Below, piece by piece: positions 45,289-54,634 of a stretch of 64,000 bases of DNA. The position numbers were made by a program, and so were the translations under genes. The notes under the pieces are model-generated. The model saw only the letters and a program-made list of their open reading frames with translations, did not search any database and was not told the origin of the DNA. This stretch comes from Pseudomonas eutrophicaquae (lineage in GTDB: Bacteria > Pseudomonadota > Gammaproteobacteria > Pseudomonadales > Pseudomonadaceae). Within the stretch, counting starts at the first letter, position 1. Every line of letters starts with the position of its first letter. Where the stretch lies: assembly GCF_023544715.1 (NCBI RefSeq), contig NZ_JAMJEZ010000005.1, positions 62,001-126,000 of the forward strand. Direction: 5' to 3'.

Positions 45289-47232
45289 ATGGCAGCAAGC
45301 AATATGTTCCGTGCCGATATCAATGGACTACGCGCCTGGGCAGTCGCTGCGGTGGTGCTCTATCACTTCGGCGTACCAGGGCTTGGCGGTGGCTTTGCCG
45401 GGGTCGATGTCTTCTTTGTGATCTCAGGCTTCCTGATGGCCGGCATCGTCGAGCGTGGCCTGGCACAGGGTAATTTCTCGCTGGCGCGCTTTTATGCCGC
45501 GCGTGCTGCGCGCATCTGGCCGGCACTGCTGGTGGTCTGCCTGTCAGTGCTGGCACTGGGCTGGTTCCTGCTGGTCGACTCCGAATACAACCGACTCGGC
45601 AAGCATGTACGGGACAGCCTGCTGTTTTCCTCCAACCTGCGCTATGCCGATGAAGCGGGGTATTTCGATAGTGCCTCTCACGGTAAATGGCTGCTGCATA
45701 CCTGGTCATTGTCGGTCGAGTGGCAGTTCTATCTGGTGTTCCCGCTGGCCTACCTGCTGCTGCGCCGCCTGCTGGGTGTTGAGCGCCTGAAGCGGCTGTT
45801 GCCCCTGCTGACACTTGCACTGCTGCTGGTTTCGGTGTGGATGGTGCAGCGCATGCCGACCGAGGCATTCTTCACCCTGCAGTCGCGGGCCTGGGAGATG
45901 CTGGTCGGCGCGCTGGTGTTTCTGTATGTCCCCCGGATGGCATGGCGTACGGGCGTGGCTCGACTTCTGCACTACGCAGGCTTTGTGCTGATTGCCGTCT
46001 CCTTCGCACTGGTCGATGAGCTGGCTCAGTGGCCCGGCTGGCCGGCGCTGCTGCCGGTACTGGGTGCGGCGCTGGTGATCGCAGCGGCGCAGCCTGGTGT
46101 GCTGGTCAGTGGCCGGCTCTGGCAGTGGCTGGGCGACAAGTCCTACTCGATCTATCTCTGGCACTGGCCGGTGATGGTGCTGCTGCATTTCTTCGAGCGT
46201 GCCGGCCAGGGATTATGGGTGCTGGGCGGGATTGCGTTGTCGCTGCTGCTGGGTGGGCTGTCCTATCGCCTCATCGAGCAGCCGGCGCGCCGCTGGCTGT
46301 CGGCACTGCCGCCCTGGCGGGTGCTGCTTGTCTGCCTGCTGGTGATCGGGTTGGCCGCCGGCCTTGCCCAGTATGTACGCAAGCACACCTTCACGTCCCG
46401 TCTGCCGGCCCAGGCCGAGCACTATGCCCGCCAGGCTGATAACCATGATCCGCGCCTGTTCGAATGTCTTCGAGACAAGGAGGCATGTCGTTATGGCGAG
46501 GGACCAACCGATCTGCTGGTGCTGGGTGACAGCCATGCCGCTTCAGTGATCACTGCTGTGGCGGCCAGTCGCGAGGCGGGGCGCAGTGTGCTGCTGCGGG
46601 CGCGTTCAGCGTGTCTGATGGTCTTTGGTGCACAACGCAGCGGCAGCAGCGCTGCAGCCTGTGCTGCACTGCAGGGCTGGGCAATGAACGAGCTGTCCAC
46701 GCTCGATCCGCAGATACCGCTGCTGCTGGTCAACCGCACCAGCAGTTACGCCTTCGGCGGCATGCCGGGGGAGGCGGGGGAGCCGGCTGGTCGGCCAACC
46801 TTCTTCTTCTCGCGCCCCTACCGTACGCCGGAGCCGGCCTATCTGCAGGAGTTTCGCAGGCATTACCTGGATACCCTTTGCACGCTGGCCCGCCAGCGCC
46901 CGGTCTATGTGCTGCAGCCCATGCCGGAGATGCTGCTCAATGTCCCCGAAGCGATGGCTCGCGATGCGATCATCGGTCGTCAGCGTGAACTCTTTTTGCC
47001 GCTGGATGCCTACCAGCAGCGACATGCCTTTATCCGCGACCTGCAGCAGGAAGCCGCCAGACAGTGCGGCATAAAGCTGCTCGATCCGCTGCCTTATCTG
47101 TGTCCCGAAGGTCGTTGTCTCGCGGTCCAGGAGGGTCGTGCGCTCTATTACGATGACGACCACCTGAGTGAGTTCGGCAACCGCCTGCTGGTGCCGCTGT
47201 TTCGCAGCATCCCGACCGGTATACCGCACTGA
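45289..47232 (+). CDS. OafA-type membrane acyltransferase with C-terminal SGNH domain
   Basis: 647 residues. The N-terminal acyltransferase-3 domain (about 1-370, ten or more helices) begins [20 protein letters not shown] with the conserved R and H, and contains [18 protein letters not shown] and [12 protein letters not shown]. The periplasmic SGNH domain (about 400-647) has VLGDSHA (Ser415) and [10 protein letters not shown] (Asp622/His625), so the catalytic Ser-Asp-His set is complete. This architecture O-acetylates LPS or O-antigen sugars. It sits 27 bases after msbA, with an AAGGA site, and is absent between msbA and hldE in P. aeruginosa as I recall. Its third-position A/T content looks somewhat higher than that of msbA and hldE. 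Confidence 0.9.
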   Translation: MAASNMFRADINGLRAWAVAAVVLYHFGVPGLGGGFAGVDVFFVISGFLMAGIVERGLAQGNFSLARFYAARAARIWPALLVVCLSVLALGWFLLVDSEYNRLGKHVRDSLLFSSNLRYADEAGYFDSASHGKWLLHTWSLSVEWQFYLVFPLAYLLLRRLLGVERLKRLLPLLTLALLLVSVWMVQRMPTEAFFTLQSRAWEMLVGALVFLYVPRMAWRTGVARLLHYAGFVLIAVSFALVDELAQWPGWPALLPVLGAALVIAAAQPGVLVSGRLWQWLGDKSYSIYLWHWPVMVLLHFFERAGQGLWVLGGIALSLLLGGLSYRLIEQPARRWLSALPPWRVLLVCLLVIGLAAGLAQYVRKHTFTSRLPAQAEHYARQADNHDPRLFECLRDKEACRYGEGPTDLLVLGDSHAASVITAVAASREAGRSVLLRARSACLMVFGAQRSGSSAAACAALQGWAMNELSTLDPQIPLLLVNRTSSYAFGGMPGEAGEPAGRPTFFFSRPYRTPEPAYLQEFRRHYLDTLCTLARQRPVYVLQPMPEMLLNVPEAMARDAIIGRQRELFLPLDAYQQRHAFIRDLQQEAARQCGIKLLDPLPYLCPEGRCLAVQEGRALYYDDDHLSEFGNRLLVPLFRSIPTGIPH

Positions 47233-47270
47233 GTACGTCTCTTTTCTTTCAGTCAACATCGGAGCCTTTC

Positions 47271-48689
47271 ATGCCGCTGTCCATGCCCCGTTTCGATCAG
47301 GCCCCCGTGCTGGTGGTCGGTGATGTCATGCTCGACCGCTACTGGTACGGCGCGACCAGCCGCATCTCACCGGAGGCGCCGGTGCCGGTGGTCAAGGTCG
47401 AGCAGAGCGAGGATCGCCCGGGGGGAGCCGCCAACGTCGCACTGAACATCGCCGCGCTCGGCGCGCCGGCCTGGCTGGTCGGGGTGACCGGTACCGACGA
47501 GGCGGCCGACAGCCTGACCGCGCGCCTGACCGCCGCCGGGGTCGATGCGCGCTTTCAGCGCATCCAGGGGCAGCCGACCATCGTCAAGCTGCGGGTGATG
47601 AGCCGCCATCAACAGCTGCTGCGCATGGATTTCGAGGAGCCCTTCGCGACCGATGAAGCGGCACTGCTGGCCGAGGTCGAGGCGCTGCTCAATCAGGTGC
47701 GGGTGCTGATCCTCTCCGATTACGGCAAGGGTGCGCTGAAGAATCACCAGGCGCTGATCCGCGCCGCCCGAGCGCGCGGGGTGCCGGTGCTGGCCGATCC
47801 CAAGGGCCGTGACTTTGCCATCTACCGCGGTGCGACCTTGATCACCCCCAACCTCAGCGAGTTCGAGGCGGTAGTCGGGCGCTGCGCGGATGAGGCGGAG
47901 CTGGTCAGCAAAGGCCTGGCGCTGCTGGCCGATCTTGAGCTTGAGGCCCTGCTGATCACCCGCGGTGAGCACGGCATGACCTTGCTGCGCGCCTGCCAGC
48001 CTGAGCTGCACCTGCCGGCCCGTGCCCGCGAGGTGTTCGATGTCACAGGGGCCGGCGATACGGTGATTTCTACCCTGGCCAGCGCGCTGGCGGCCGGCGA
48101 GCCGCTGCCCCAGGCCGTGGCGCTGGCCAACCTGGCCGCCAGTATCGTGGTCGGCAAGCTGGGCACCGCCACGGTCAGCGCGCCGGAGCTGCGCCGCGCT
48201 GCGGCGCGCGAGCAGGGCGCCGGGCGTGGGGTGATGACCCTCGATCAGTTGCTGCCGGCCATCGAGGATGCCCGTGCCCATGGCGAGCGCATCGTGTTCA
48301 CCAACGGCTGCTTCGACATCCTGCATGCCGGCCATGTCACTTACCTGGAGCAGGCCCGCGCCCAAGGCGATCGGCTGGTGGTGGCCATCAATGACGATGC
48401 CTCGGTGACCCGCCTCAAGGGACCAGGCCGGCCGATCAACAGCGTCGATCGGCGCATGGCGGTGCTGGCCGGACTCGGCGCTGTGGACTGGGTGATCAGC
48501 TTCAGCGAAGACACCCCAGAAAGCCTGCTTGAGCGCATCTGCCCCGAGGTGCTGGTCAAGGGCGGAGACTATGGCCTGGACGGCGTGGTCGGCGCGCCGA
48601 TCGTGCTGGGCTATGGTGGCGAGGTGAAGGTGCTGAGCTTCGTCGACAGCTGCTCGACCACCGCCATCGTCGAGAAGATCCGCGGCTGA
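47271..48689 (+). CDS. hldE: Bifunctional heptose-7-phosphate kinase / heptose-1-phosphate adenylyltransferase
   Basis: 472 residues. The N-terminal ribokinase-like domain (1-~320) makes D-glycero-beta-D-manno-heptose-1,7-bisphosphate; [28 protein letters not shown] and [10 protein letters not shown] (catalytic Asp) are visible. The C-terminal cytidylyltransferase-like domain (about 340-472) has [17 protein letters not shown] with the HxGH motif and makes the ADP-heptose precursor used by WaaC and WaaF. The ATG at 47271 has GGAG 6 bases upstream. A long hairpin follows the stop. Confidence 0.96.
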   Translation: MPLSMPRFDQAPVLVVGDVMLDRYWYGATSRISPEAPVPVVKVEQSEDRPGGAANVALNIAALGAPAWLVGVTGTDEAADSLTARLTAAGVDARFQRIQGQPTIVKLRVMSRHQQLLRMDFEEPFATDEAALLAEVEALLNQVRVLILSDYGKGALKNHQALIRAARARGVPVLADPKGRDFAIYRGATLITPNLSEFEAVVGRCADEAELVSKGLALLADLELEALLITRGEHGMTLLRACQPELHLPARAREVFDVTGAGDTVISTLASALAAGEPLPQAVALANLAASIVVGKLGTATVSAPELRRAAAREQGAGRGVMTLDQLLPAIEDARAHGERIVFTNGCFDILHAGHVTYLEQARAQGDRLVVAINDDASVTRLKGPGRPINSVDRRMAVLAGLGAVDWVISFSEDTPESLLERICPEVLVKGGDYGLDGVVGAPIVLGYGGEVKVLSFVDSCSTTAIVEKIRG

Positions 48690-48702
48690 GGGCCGGTGCC
48701 AC

Positions 48703-48737
48703 TGCCGGCAGGTGCCCGCTGTGCGGGCTGGCCGGCA
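48703..48737 (+). terminator. Nested hairpin after hldE
   Basis: GCCGGC (48704-48709) pairs with GCCGGC (48731-48736), and inside it GCCCGC (48714-48719) pairs with GCGGGC (48723-48728). It begins 14 bases after the hldE stop. The following bases are only loosely T-rich. The rest of the 121-base gap to the secretion operon probably holds its promoter; TATTCT at 48766-48771 is a weak -10 candidate. Confidence 0.5.
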
Positions 48738-48810
48738 AACTGCTCTTTCAGTCTTTTGCCTGTGTTATTCTCCGGCGCTTGATTTCCCGGCCGGCCCCTG
48801 AGTCTTATCT

Positions 48811-50529
48811 ATGAAACCTACCCCCAAATCGGATCTTGAACAGGCCTTGCTGGCCTGCAAGGGCAGCTTCCTCGCGGTCGGCTTCTTCAGCCTGTTCGTG
48901 AACTTCCTGATGCTGGTGCCCTCCTTTTACATGCTGCAGGTCTACGATCGGGTCATCGCCTCGGGGAGCACCTCGACGCTGGTGATGCTGACGCTGATCC
49001 TGGTGCTGCTGCTGGCCACCATGGGCTCGCTGGAGTGGGTGCGCTCGCGGATCATGGTGCGCATCAGTACCAAGCTGGACACCATTCTGGGCGGTCGGCT
49101 GTACAAGGCCAGCTTCAAGCAGGCGCTCTACAGCGGCGGGATGAACGCCTCGGCACAGCCCTTGAACGATCTGACCGGCCTGCGCCAGTTCCTCACCGGC
49201 AATGGCCTGTTCGCCTTCTTCGACGCGCCCTGGCTGCCGGTCTATCTGGCCGTGATGTTCATGTTCCACCCGTGGTTCGGCTGGTTCGCCGTGATCTGTG
49301 CGGCTGTGCTGATCTTCCTCGCCTGGGCCAACGAGCGCCTGACCGGCCAGGCCCTCAAGGAAGCCAACAAGGAAAACCTCTCCGCTACCAGCTTTACCAC
49401 CAAGAATCTGCGCAACGCCGAGGTGGTCGAGTCGATGGGCATGCTGCCGCAGCTGCTGCGCCGCTGGCAGGAGAAGAACAACCGCGTGCTGGAACTGCAA
49501 GGCATGGCCAGCGATCGCGCCGGGACCATCACGGCGCTGTCCAAGACCACCCGCATGCTGGTGCAGTCGCTGATCCTGGGCATCGGTGCCTATCTGGCCC
49601 TGCAGCAGGAAATCAGCCCCGGCCTGATGATCGCCGGCTCCATCCTGCTTGGTCGCGCCCTGGCGCCGATCGACCTGATGATCGGCTCCTGGAAAGGCTT
49701 CACCGCGGCGCGCGGCCAGTATGAGCGCCTCAATGAGCTGCTGGTGCAGATTGCCGCCGAGCCTGAGCGCATGTCGCTGCCTGCCCCGCAAGGCGCGGTC
49801 ACGGCCGAAGCGCTGATGGTCACCCCGCCGGGCGCCAAGCAGCCGGTGGTCAAGGGGGTCAGCTTCCAGGTGGCGCCGGGCGAGTCGGTGGGCATCATCG
49901 GCCCGAGCGGTGCCGGCAAGTCGACCCTGGCCCGCGCCCTGCTGGGCATCTGGCCTGCGGCCCACGGCAAGGTGCGTCTGGATGGCGCTGATGTCTTCAC
50001 CTGGAAGCGTGACGAGCTGGGGCCGCACATCGGTTACCTGCCGCAGGACATCGAACTGTTCGAGGGCAGCATCGGCGAGAACATCGCCCGTTTCGGTCCG
50101 GTGGATGCGGCGGCGGTGGTCGAGGCGGCGCGTATCGCCGGCGTCCACGAGCTGATCCTGCAGTTCCCGCAGGGTTATGACACCGTGATCGGTGCCAGCG
50201 GCGGCGGCCTCTCCGGTGGCCAGCGCCAGCGCATCGGCCTGGCGCGTGCCGTGTACGGCAAGCCGCGGCTGATCGTGCTCGATGAGCCCAACTCCAACCT
50301 GGATGATCAGGGCGAACGGGCACTGGCCCAGGCCATGGCACAGCTCAAGGCGAGTGGCACCACCTTGTTCGTCATCACCCATCGCACCAGCGTGCTGTCG
50401 TCGGTGGACAAGCTGATGGTGCTGCGCGATGGCGCGCTGGCCATGTTCGGCCCGCGTGATCAGGTCCTGGGTGAACTGCAAAAGGCCCAGCAGAGTGCTG
50501 CCGTGCAGCGCCCGGTCGGCAACACATAA
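48811..50529 (+). CDS. Type I secretion ABC transporter, PrtD/AprD class
   Basis: 572 residues. A membrane domain (about 20-300) with the class-specific MLVPSFYMLQVYDRVIASGS block is followed by an ATPase domain with GPSGAGKST (Lys370), LSGGQRQRIGLARAV and LIVLDEPNSNLD. No N-terminal peptidase or CLD domain is present. This layout is that of AprD/PrtD/HasD exporters, which send unfolded proteins with an uncleaved C-terminal signal straight out of the cell. Adaptor and outer-membrane genes follow in order, making a complete system. The substrate is not obvious here. Ribosome-binding site is weak. Confidence 0.93.
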   Translation: MKPTPKSDLEQALLACKGSFLAVGFFSLFVNFLMLVPSFYMLQVYDRVIASGSTSTLVMLTLILVLLLATMGSLEWVRSRIMVRISTKLDTILGGRLYKASFKQALYSGGMNASAQPLNDLTGLRQFLTGNGLFAFFDAPWLPVYLAVMFMFHPWFGWFAVICAAVLIFLAWANERLTGQALKEANKENLSATSFTTKNLRNAEVVESMGMLPQLLRRWQEKNNRVLELQGMASDRAGTITALSKTTRMLVQSLILGIGAYLALQQEISPGLMIAGSILLGRALAPIDLMIGSWKGFTAARGQYERLNELLVQIAAEPERMSLPAPQGAVTAEALMVTPPGAKQPVVKGVSFQVAPGESVGIIGPSGAGKSTLARALLGIWPAAHGKVRLDGADVFTWKRDELGPHIGYLPQDIELFEGSIGENIARFGPVDAAAVVEAARIAGVHELILQFPQGYDTVIGASGGGLSGGQRQRIGLARAVYGKPRLIVLDEPNSNLDDQGERALAQAMAQLKASGTTLFVITHRTSVLSSVDKLMVLRDGALAMFGPRDQVLGELQKAQQSAAVQRPVGNT

Positions 50530-50542
50530 ACGGATCGACAGA

Positions 50543-51883
50543 ATGGAAAGCCCCGTGGACAAGTCCAAACAGCAATCTGACGCCGTCAGCCTGCCGGCGC
50601 AGCCGCAGACCAACGACCTTTCGGTACGCCGTATCGGCTACCTGATCCTCTTTCTGACCTTCGGTCTGTTCGGCTCCTGGGCCGTGCTGGCACCGCTGGA
50701 CAGCGCCGCACTGGCCCCGGGCGTGGTCACGGTCAAGAGCTACCGCAAGACCGTGCAGCACCTTGAAGGCGGCATCGTCAAGACCCTGCATGTGCGCGAT
50801 GGCGATGTGGTGCAGGCCGGCGATGTGCTGATCGAGCTGGACGGCACCCAGACCCTGGCCGAGCTTGAAATGGTCCGTAGCCAGCTGATCGCCGCCCGTG
50901 CCATGGAAAATCGCCTGATGGCCGAGCGTGATGACCTGGAGCGCGTCAACTTCGCCATGACCCCGGAGGGCAACGACCCGCGGGTGCTCGAAGCCCAGCA
51001 GAACGAGGAGCGCATCTTCAACGCCCGGCGCAGTGCCCGCTTGGGCGAGATCGATGTGCTGAAGAAGCGCGCCGTGCAGCTCAACGAGCAGATTCGCGGC
51101 TTCCAGGAAGTGATCGTCAGCAAGCAGGAGCTGGCCCGCTCCTACGAGAGCGAGGTAGGCGAGCTGCGCACCCTGCTCAAGGAAGGCTTTGTCGACAAGC
51201 AGCGCATGCTCGAGCAGGAGCGCAGTGTGACCCGCCTGCGCTCGGAAGTGGCCGATCTGCGCTCCTCGATTGCCCAGGCGCGCCTGCAGATCGGCGAGAC
51301 CGAACTGCAGATCGCCCAGCTGCAGAAGAACTTCGTCGCCGAGGTGGTCAACCAGCTGGCCGAAGTGCAGACCCAGGTGTTTGATCTCAGCGAGCGCTTT
51401 GCCGCGGTGCAGGATCGCGCCCGGCGCATCCAGATCCGTGCCCCCGAGGCCGGCATGGTGCTAGGCATGAAGGTGCACACCGTCGGCGGGGTGGTAGGAC
51501 CGGGCACGCCACTGCTGGACATCGTGCCCTCCAGCGAAGACCTGATCGTCGAGGTGCAGATCTCGCCGGTGGACATCGACCGGATTGCCCCCGGCAAGCT
51601 GGCCGACATCCGCTTCAGCGCCTTCAACAGCGCCACCACGCCGGTGATCGAGGGCACGCTGACCCAGGTGTCGGCCGACCGGCTGATCAACGAGCAGACC
51701 GGCATGCCTTATTACCTGGGCCGCGTCGAGCTGACCGACAAGGGCCGCCAGGATCTGGCCGAGCTGGTGCTGGTGCCCGGCATGCCTGCCGAGGTGCTGC
51801 TCAATACCGGCTCGCGCACCCTGTTCAACTATCTGGTGCAGCCGGCAACCAATGCGTTTGCCCGCTCGCTGATCGAGGACTGA
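50543..51883 (+). CDS. Type I secretion membrane-fusion (HlyD/AprE-type) protein
   Basis: 446 residues. A short cytoplasmic N-terminus, one membrane helix (about 30-55), a biotinyl-lipoyl-like block KTVQHLEGGIVKTLHVRDGD, a long coiled-coil hairpin (about 110-290), and the AprE/HlyD C-terminal region with IQIRAPEAGMV and a late GMPAEVLL. It would bridge the ABC transporter and the TolC-type channel across the periplasm. The ATG at 50543 lies 13 bases after the ATPase stop and gives the family N-terminus; the longer frame from 50429 is inside the ATPase gene. Confidence 0.93.
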   Translation: MESPVDKSKQQSDAVSLPAQPQTNDLSVRRIGYLILFLTFGLFGSWAVLAPLDSAALAPGVVTVKSYRKTVQHLEGGIVKTLHVRDGDVVQAGDVLIELDGTQTLAELEMVRSQLIAARAMENRLMAERDDLERVNFAMTPEGNDPRVLEAQQNEERIFNARRSARLGEIDVLKKRAVQLNEQIRGFQEVIVSKQELARSYESEVGELRTLLKEGFVDKQRMLEQERSVTRLRSEVADLRSSIAQARLQIGETELQIAQLQKNFVAEVVNQLAEVQTQVFDLSERFAAVQDRARRIQIRAPEAGMVLGMKVHTVGGVVGPGTPLLDIVPSSEDLIVEVQISPVDIDRIAPGKLADIRFSAFNSATTPVIEGTLTQVSADRLINEQTGMPYYLGRVELTDKGRQDLAELVLVPGMPAEVLLNTGSRTLFNYLVQPATNAFARSLIED

Positions 51884-51887
51884 CGCC

Positions 51888-53444
51888 ATGGCTCATCGCA
51901 AGGCTCACCTGAAGACGGCCGTCTGCACGGCCACCCTGATCGCCGCACTGGGCAGTGCCTGGCCGCTATGGGCGCAGCCTGCCACGGGCGCAGATCCGGA
52001 CACCCGCACGGCCAGCACCGCGCCGGCGGCGCCTGGCGAGGCGGCGATGCTCGAGACGGTGGCCAGCGAGGCAGCCGCCGACACCGGGGCGATCGATCAG
52101 GTTGCCCGTGTGGTAGAGCGCGCTGCCGCGGCCGAAGATGCGGCCCGCCAGGACGCCGCCGCGGCCGAGGCCGGTCTTGAGGATCTGTGGTCGCTGTTCC
52201 AGGAAGCGGTGATCGATGATCCACGCATCCTGGCGGCCGCCGCACGCCGCGAGGGGGGCAGTGGTCGCGAGCGCGAAGCCTTCGGCCAGTTGCTGCCGCA
52301 GATCAGCGCCAGCGCCAGCGCCAGCCGCACGCTCTACAAGGTCGAGGACCGCGACATCCGCGAGCTGTACAACGGTGAGCGCTATGCGCTGGGGGTCACC
52401 CAGGTCATCTACGATCCGGAGACCTGGTACAACTACCGCCGCTACAGCGAGCTGGCGCGCCGTCTGGCGGCCGAATACGACGCAACCCTCGAGGAGGCCA
52501 CCGTCGATCTGGTCGAGCGCTATTTCATGGCGCTGGCGGCCGAGGATGAACTGGAGCTGGTCAAGGCCGAGCGCCGTGCCACCCAGCGCAACCTCGACCG
52601 CGTGCAGTCGCTGTTCGATCGCCAGCTGGCGCGCATCACCGACGTGCTGGAAATCTCCGCGCGGGTCGATGCGCTGGTGGCCACCGAGATTGAGGCCCGC
52701 AACAAGGTCGAGGTCAGCCGCGAGGCGCTCTCGGAGCTGGTAGGCCGTCAGGTCAGCGGTCGTCTCAAGCGCATCGGCAGCCAGGCGAGCTTCACGTTGC
52801 CGGTACAGGGCCGCGACTACTGGGTCGACCTGGCCCTTGAATCCAATCCGGCCCTCAAGGCCCGGCAGAGTGCGGTGGATGCCGCGCTGGCGGGGCTGCG
52901 CCAGGCTCGCGCCGGCCATCTGCCCTCGGTCAGCGCCAACCTCACGGCCCAGCGCAGCGACATCGGCTACGAGAACAGCGCCTCGCCACGGACCGACACC
53001 TACGTGGCGGGCCTCGGTCTGCGCGTGCCGATCTACAGCGGCGGCTCGACCAGTGCGCGGGTCTACGCCACCCAGCAGGACCTGATGACCGCCGAGCACG
53101 AGCTGGAGGCGGTACGCCGTCAGGTGATCCGCGAGACCCGCACCGCATTCTACAGTGTGGAAGCCGGGATCAGCCGCATCAATGCCTCGCGCAAGGCGCT
53201 GGATTCAGCGGAGAAGGCGCGCATTGCCACCGAGCGCTCGTTCGGCTTCGGGGTGACCAATGCGGTGGACGTGCTCAACACTGTCAAGGAAGAGTACGCG
53301 GCCCGGCGCGACCTGCTGCGCTCGCAGTACGACTACATCATGAGCCTGATGGTGCTGCGCCGCTGGAGCGGTACCCTGGCCGAAGAGGATGTGCGCAAGA
53401 CCAACGAATGGCTGGTCGCGCCGGATGTGGCGCAGCGTCCATAA
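51888..53444 (+). CDS. Type I secretion outer-membrane channel (TolC/AprF-type)
   Basis: 518 residues. Signal peptide (about 1-29, ending AWPLWA), then an unusually long Ala/Glu-rich segment (about 30-90) before the first TolC repeat, which begins LEDLWSLFQEAVIDDPRILA. Two outer-membrane efflux domains follow, with PRT.TYVAGLGLRVPIYSGG and a C-terminal GFGVTNAVDVLNT typical of TolC. It starts 4 bases after the adaptor stop. The Ala-rich N-terminal insert is longer than in AprF or TolC and may be a lineage trait. Confidence 0.92.
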   Translation: MAHRKAHLKTAVCTATLIAALGSAWPLWAQPATGADPDTRTASTAPAAPGEAAMLETVASEAAADTGAIDQVARVVERAAAAEDAARQDAAAAEAGLEDLWSLFQEAVIDDPRILAAAARREGGSGREREAFGQLLPQISASASASRTLYKVEDRDIRELYNGERYALGVTQVIYDPETWYNYRRYSELARRLAAEYDATLEEATVDLVERYFMALAAEDELELVKAERRATQRNLDRVQSLFDRQLARITDVLEISARVDALVATEIEARNKVEVSREALSELVGRQVSGRLKRIGSQASFTLPVQGRDYWVDLALESNPALKARQSAVDAALAGLRQARAGHLPSVSANLTAQRSDIGYENSASPRTDTYVAGLGLRVPIYSGGSTSARVYATQQDLMTAEHELEAVRRQVIRETRTAFYSVEAGISRINASRKALDSAEKARIATERSFGFGVTNAVDVLNTVKEEYAARRDLLRSQYDYIMSLMVLRRWSGTLAEEDVRKTNEWLVAPDVAQRP

Positions 53445-53460
53445 TGGGCTCAGACGGCGC

Positions 53461-53483
53461 GGTCACAGCCTGACGATGTGACC
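53461..53483 (+). promoter_or_regulatory. Hairpin 1 between tolC-type gene and KAS III
   Basis: GGTCACA (53461-53467) pairs with TGTGACC (53477-53483) around a 9-base loop, 16 bases after the channel stop. No T-run follows. Confidence 0.35.
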
Positions 53484-53517
53484 GGGCTTCCGCCATGGCA
53501 GTCAACTGAGGCTGAGC

Positions 53518-53538
53518 GGTGCCCGTGCAGCGGGCACC
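53518..53538 (+). promoter_or_regulatory. Hairpin 2 upstream of KAS III
   Basis: GGTGCCCG (53518-53525) pairs perfectly with CGGGCACC (53531-53538) around TGCAG, then CGGTTCCAATTC follows. It ends 26 bases before the KAS III start. It could weakly terminate the secretion operon or tune readthrough into the next gene. Confidence 0.45.
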
Positions 53539-53564
53539 CGGTTCCAATTCAGGGTCCAGTACAG

Positions 53565-54491
53565 ATGATCGGAATAAAAAGTATCGCCAGCTACATCCCG
53601 GCCGGGCGCATCGACAATATCGCCCAAGCCGCCGCCTTCGAGCGGGATGAGGCGTTCGTGCTGTCGAAGATCGGCACCACTACGCTGTCCGTCAAGGACC
53701 CGGCCGAGGAGACGTCCGATCTCTGCGCGGCGGCGGTGCGCAATCTGCTGGACAAGAATCCTGCGCTGCGCCTGGAGGATGTCCAGGCGCTGATCGTGGT
53801 CACCCAGAACGGTGATGGCGAGGGCCTGCCCCATACCTCGGCGATTGCCCAGCACAAGATCGGTCTGCCCACCCAGGTGGCCTGCTTCGATGTCTCGCTC
53901 GGCTGCTCGGGCTTCGTCTACGGGCTCTATGCCATCAAGGGCTTCATGGAGGCGACCGGGCTGAAGAATGGCATCCTGGTCACCGCCGACCCCTACTCGA
54001 AGATCATGGACCGCAGCGACCGCATGACCAGCCTGCTGTTCGGCGATGCGGCCACCGCCACCTGGATCGGCGAGGATCCGGTCTGGACCCTCGGCCCGGC
54101 CCGCTTCGGTACCGATGGCAGCGGGGCCGAGCATCTGATCGTGCGTAACGGGTGCTTCCATATGAACGGCCGCCAAGTGTTCAACTTTGCCAGCCTGAAG
54201 ATCATCCCGCACATGCAGGAGGTGCTCGAGGAGGCCGGTCTGACCCTCGACAGCGTCGATGCCTATTGTCTGCACCAGGGCAGCGGGGCGATCGTCGATG
54301 CGATTGCCAAGAGGTTAGGCGCCAATGGTGACAGGGTGATTAAAGACCTGTTCGGCGCTGGCAATACGGTGTCCTCGACCATTCCGCTGCTGCTGGAGCG
54401 TTACGCCTTCGACTCGGCATGGCGCAACCTGGTGATGAGCGGCTTTGGCGTCGGGCTGTCTTGGGGTTCGGCGGTGCTGCTGCGCCGTTGA
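53565..54491 (+). CDS. FabH-like beta-ketoacyl-ACP synthase III
   Basis: 308 residues. The thiolase-fold KAS III triad is complete: Cys114 in SLGCSGFVYG, His237 in YCLHQGSG and Asn267 in FGAGNTVSS. KAS III condenses a short acyl-CoA with malonyl-ACP. No acyl carrier protein or malonyl transferase gene lies near, so this is not the housekeeping fab cluster. Similar stand-alone KAS III genes occur in O-antigen or secondary-metabolite loci. The ATG at 53565 gives the family start MIGIKSIASYIPAGRI; the longer frame to 53478 has no support. A 120-base gap with two hairpins separates it from the secretion genes, so cotranscription is uncertain. Confidence 0.85.
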   Translation: MIGIKSIASYIPAGRIDNIAQAAAFERDEAFVLSKIGTTTLSVKDPAEETSDLCAAAVRNLLDKNPALRLEDVQALIVVTQNGDGEGLPHTSAIAQHKIGLPTQVACFDVSLGCSGFVYGLYAIKGFMEATGLKNGILVTADPYSKIMDRSDRMTSLLFGDAATATWIGEDPVWTLGPARFGTDGSGAEHLIVRNGCFHMNGRQVFNFASLKIIPHMQEVLEEAGLTLDSVDAYCLHQGSGAIVDAIAKRLGANGDRVIKDLFGAGNTVSSTIPLLLERYAFDSAWRNLVMSGFGVGLSWGSAVLLRR

Positions 54492-54596
54492 TCGTGCAGG
54501 GCCTAGAAGAGTGTGATGTCCTTGGCATTCTTGCCGAGGAGAAGGGTGCCGTGTCGCCCCGTCAGCCAGTGGCTGGCGTATAAAGCGTGCCGCGGT

Positions 54597-54625
54597 GGCG
54601 GGCAGGGCGCCCGCCTTCCTTTCCC
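54597..54625 (+). terminator. Hairpin with T/C tract after KAS III
   Basis: GGCGGGC (54597-54603) pairs with GCCCGCC (54609-54615) around AGGGC and is followed by TTCCTTTCCC. It is about 105 bases after the KAS III stop and ends 10 bases before the next ORF, so it may terminate KAS III transcription or sit in the leader of that ORF. The rest of 54492-54634 shows no gene. Confidence 0.45.
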
Positions 54626-54634
54626 TGATGCACG

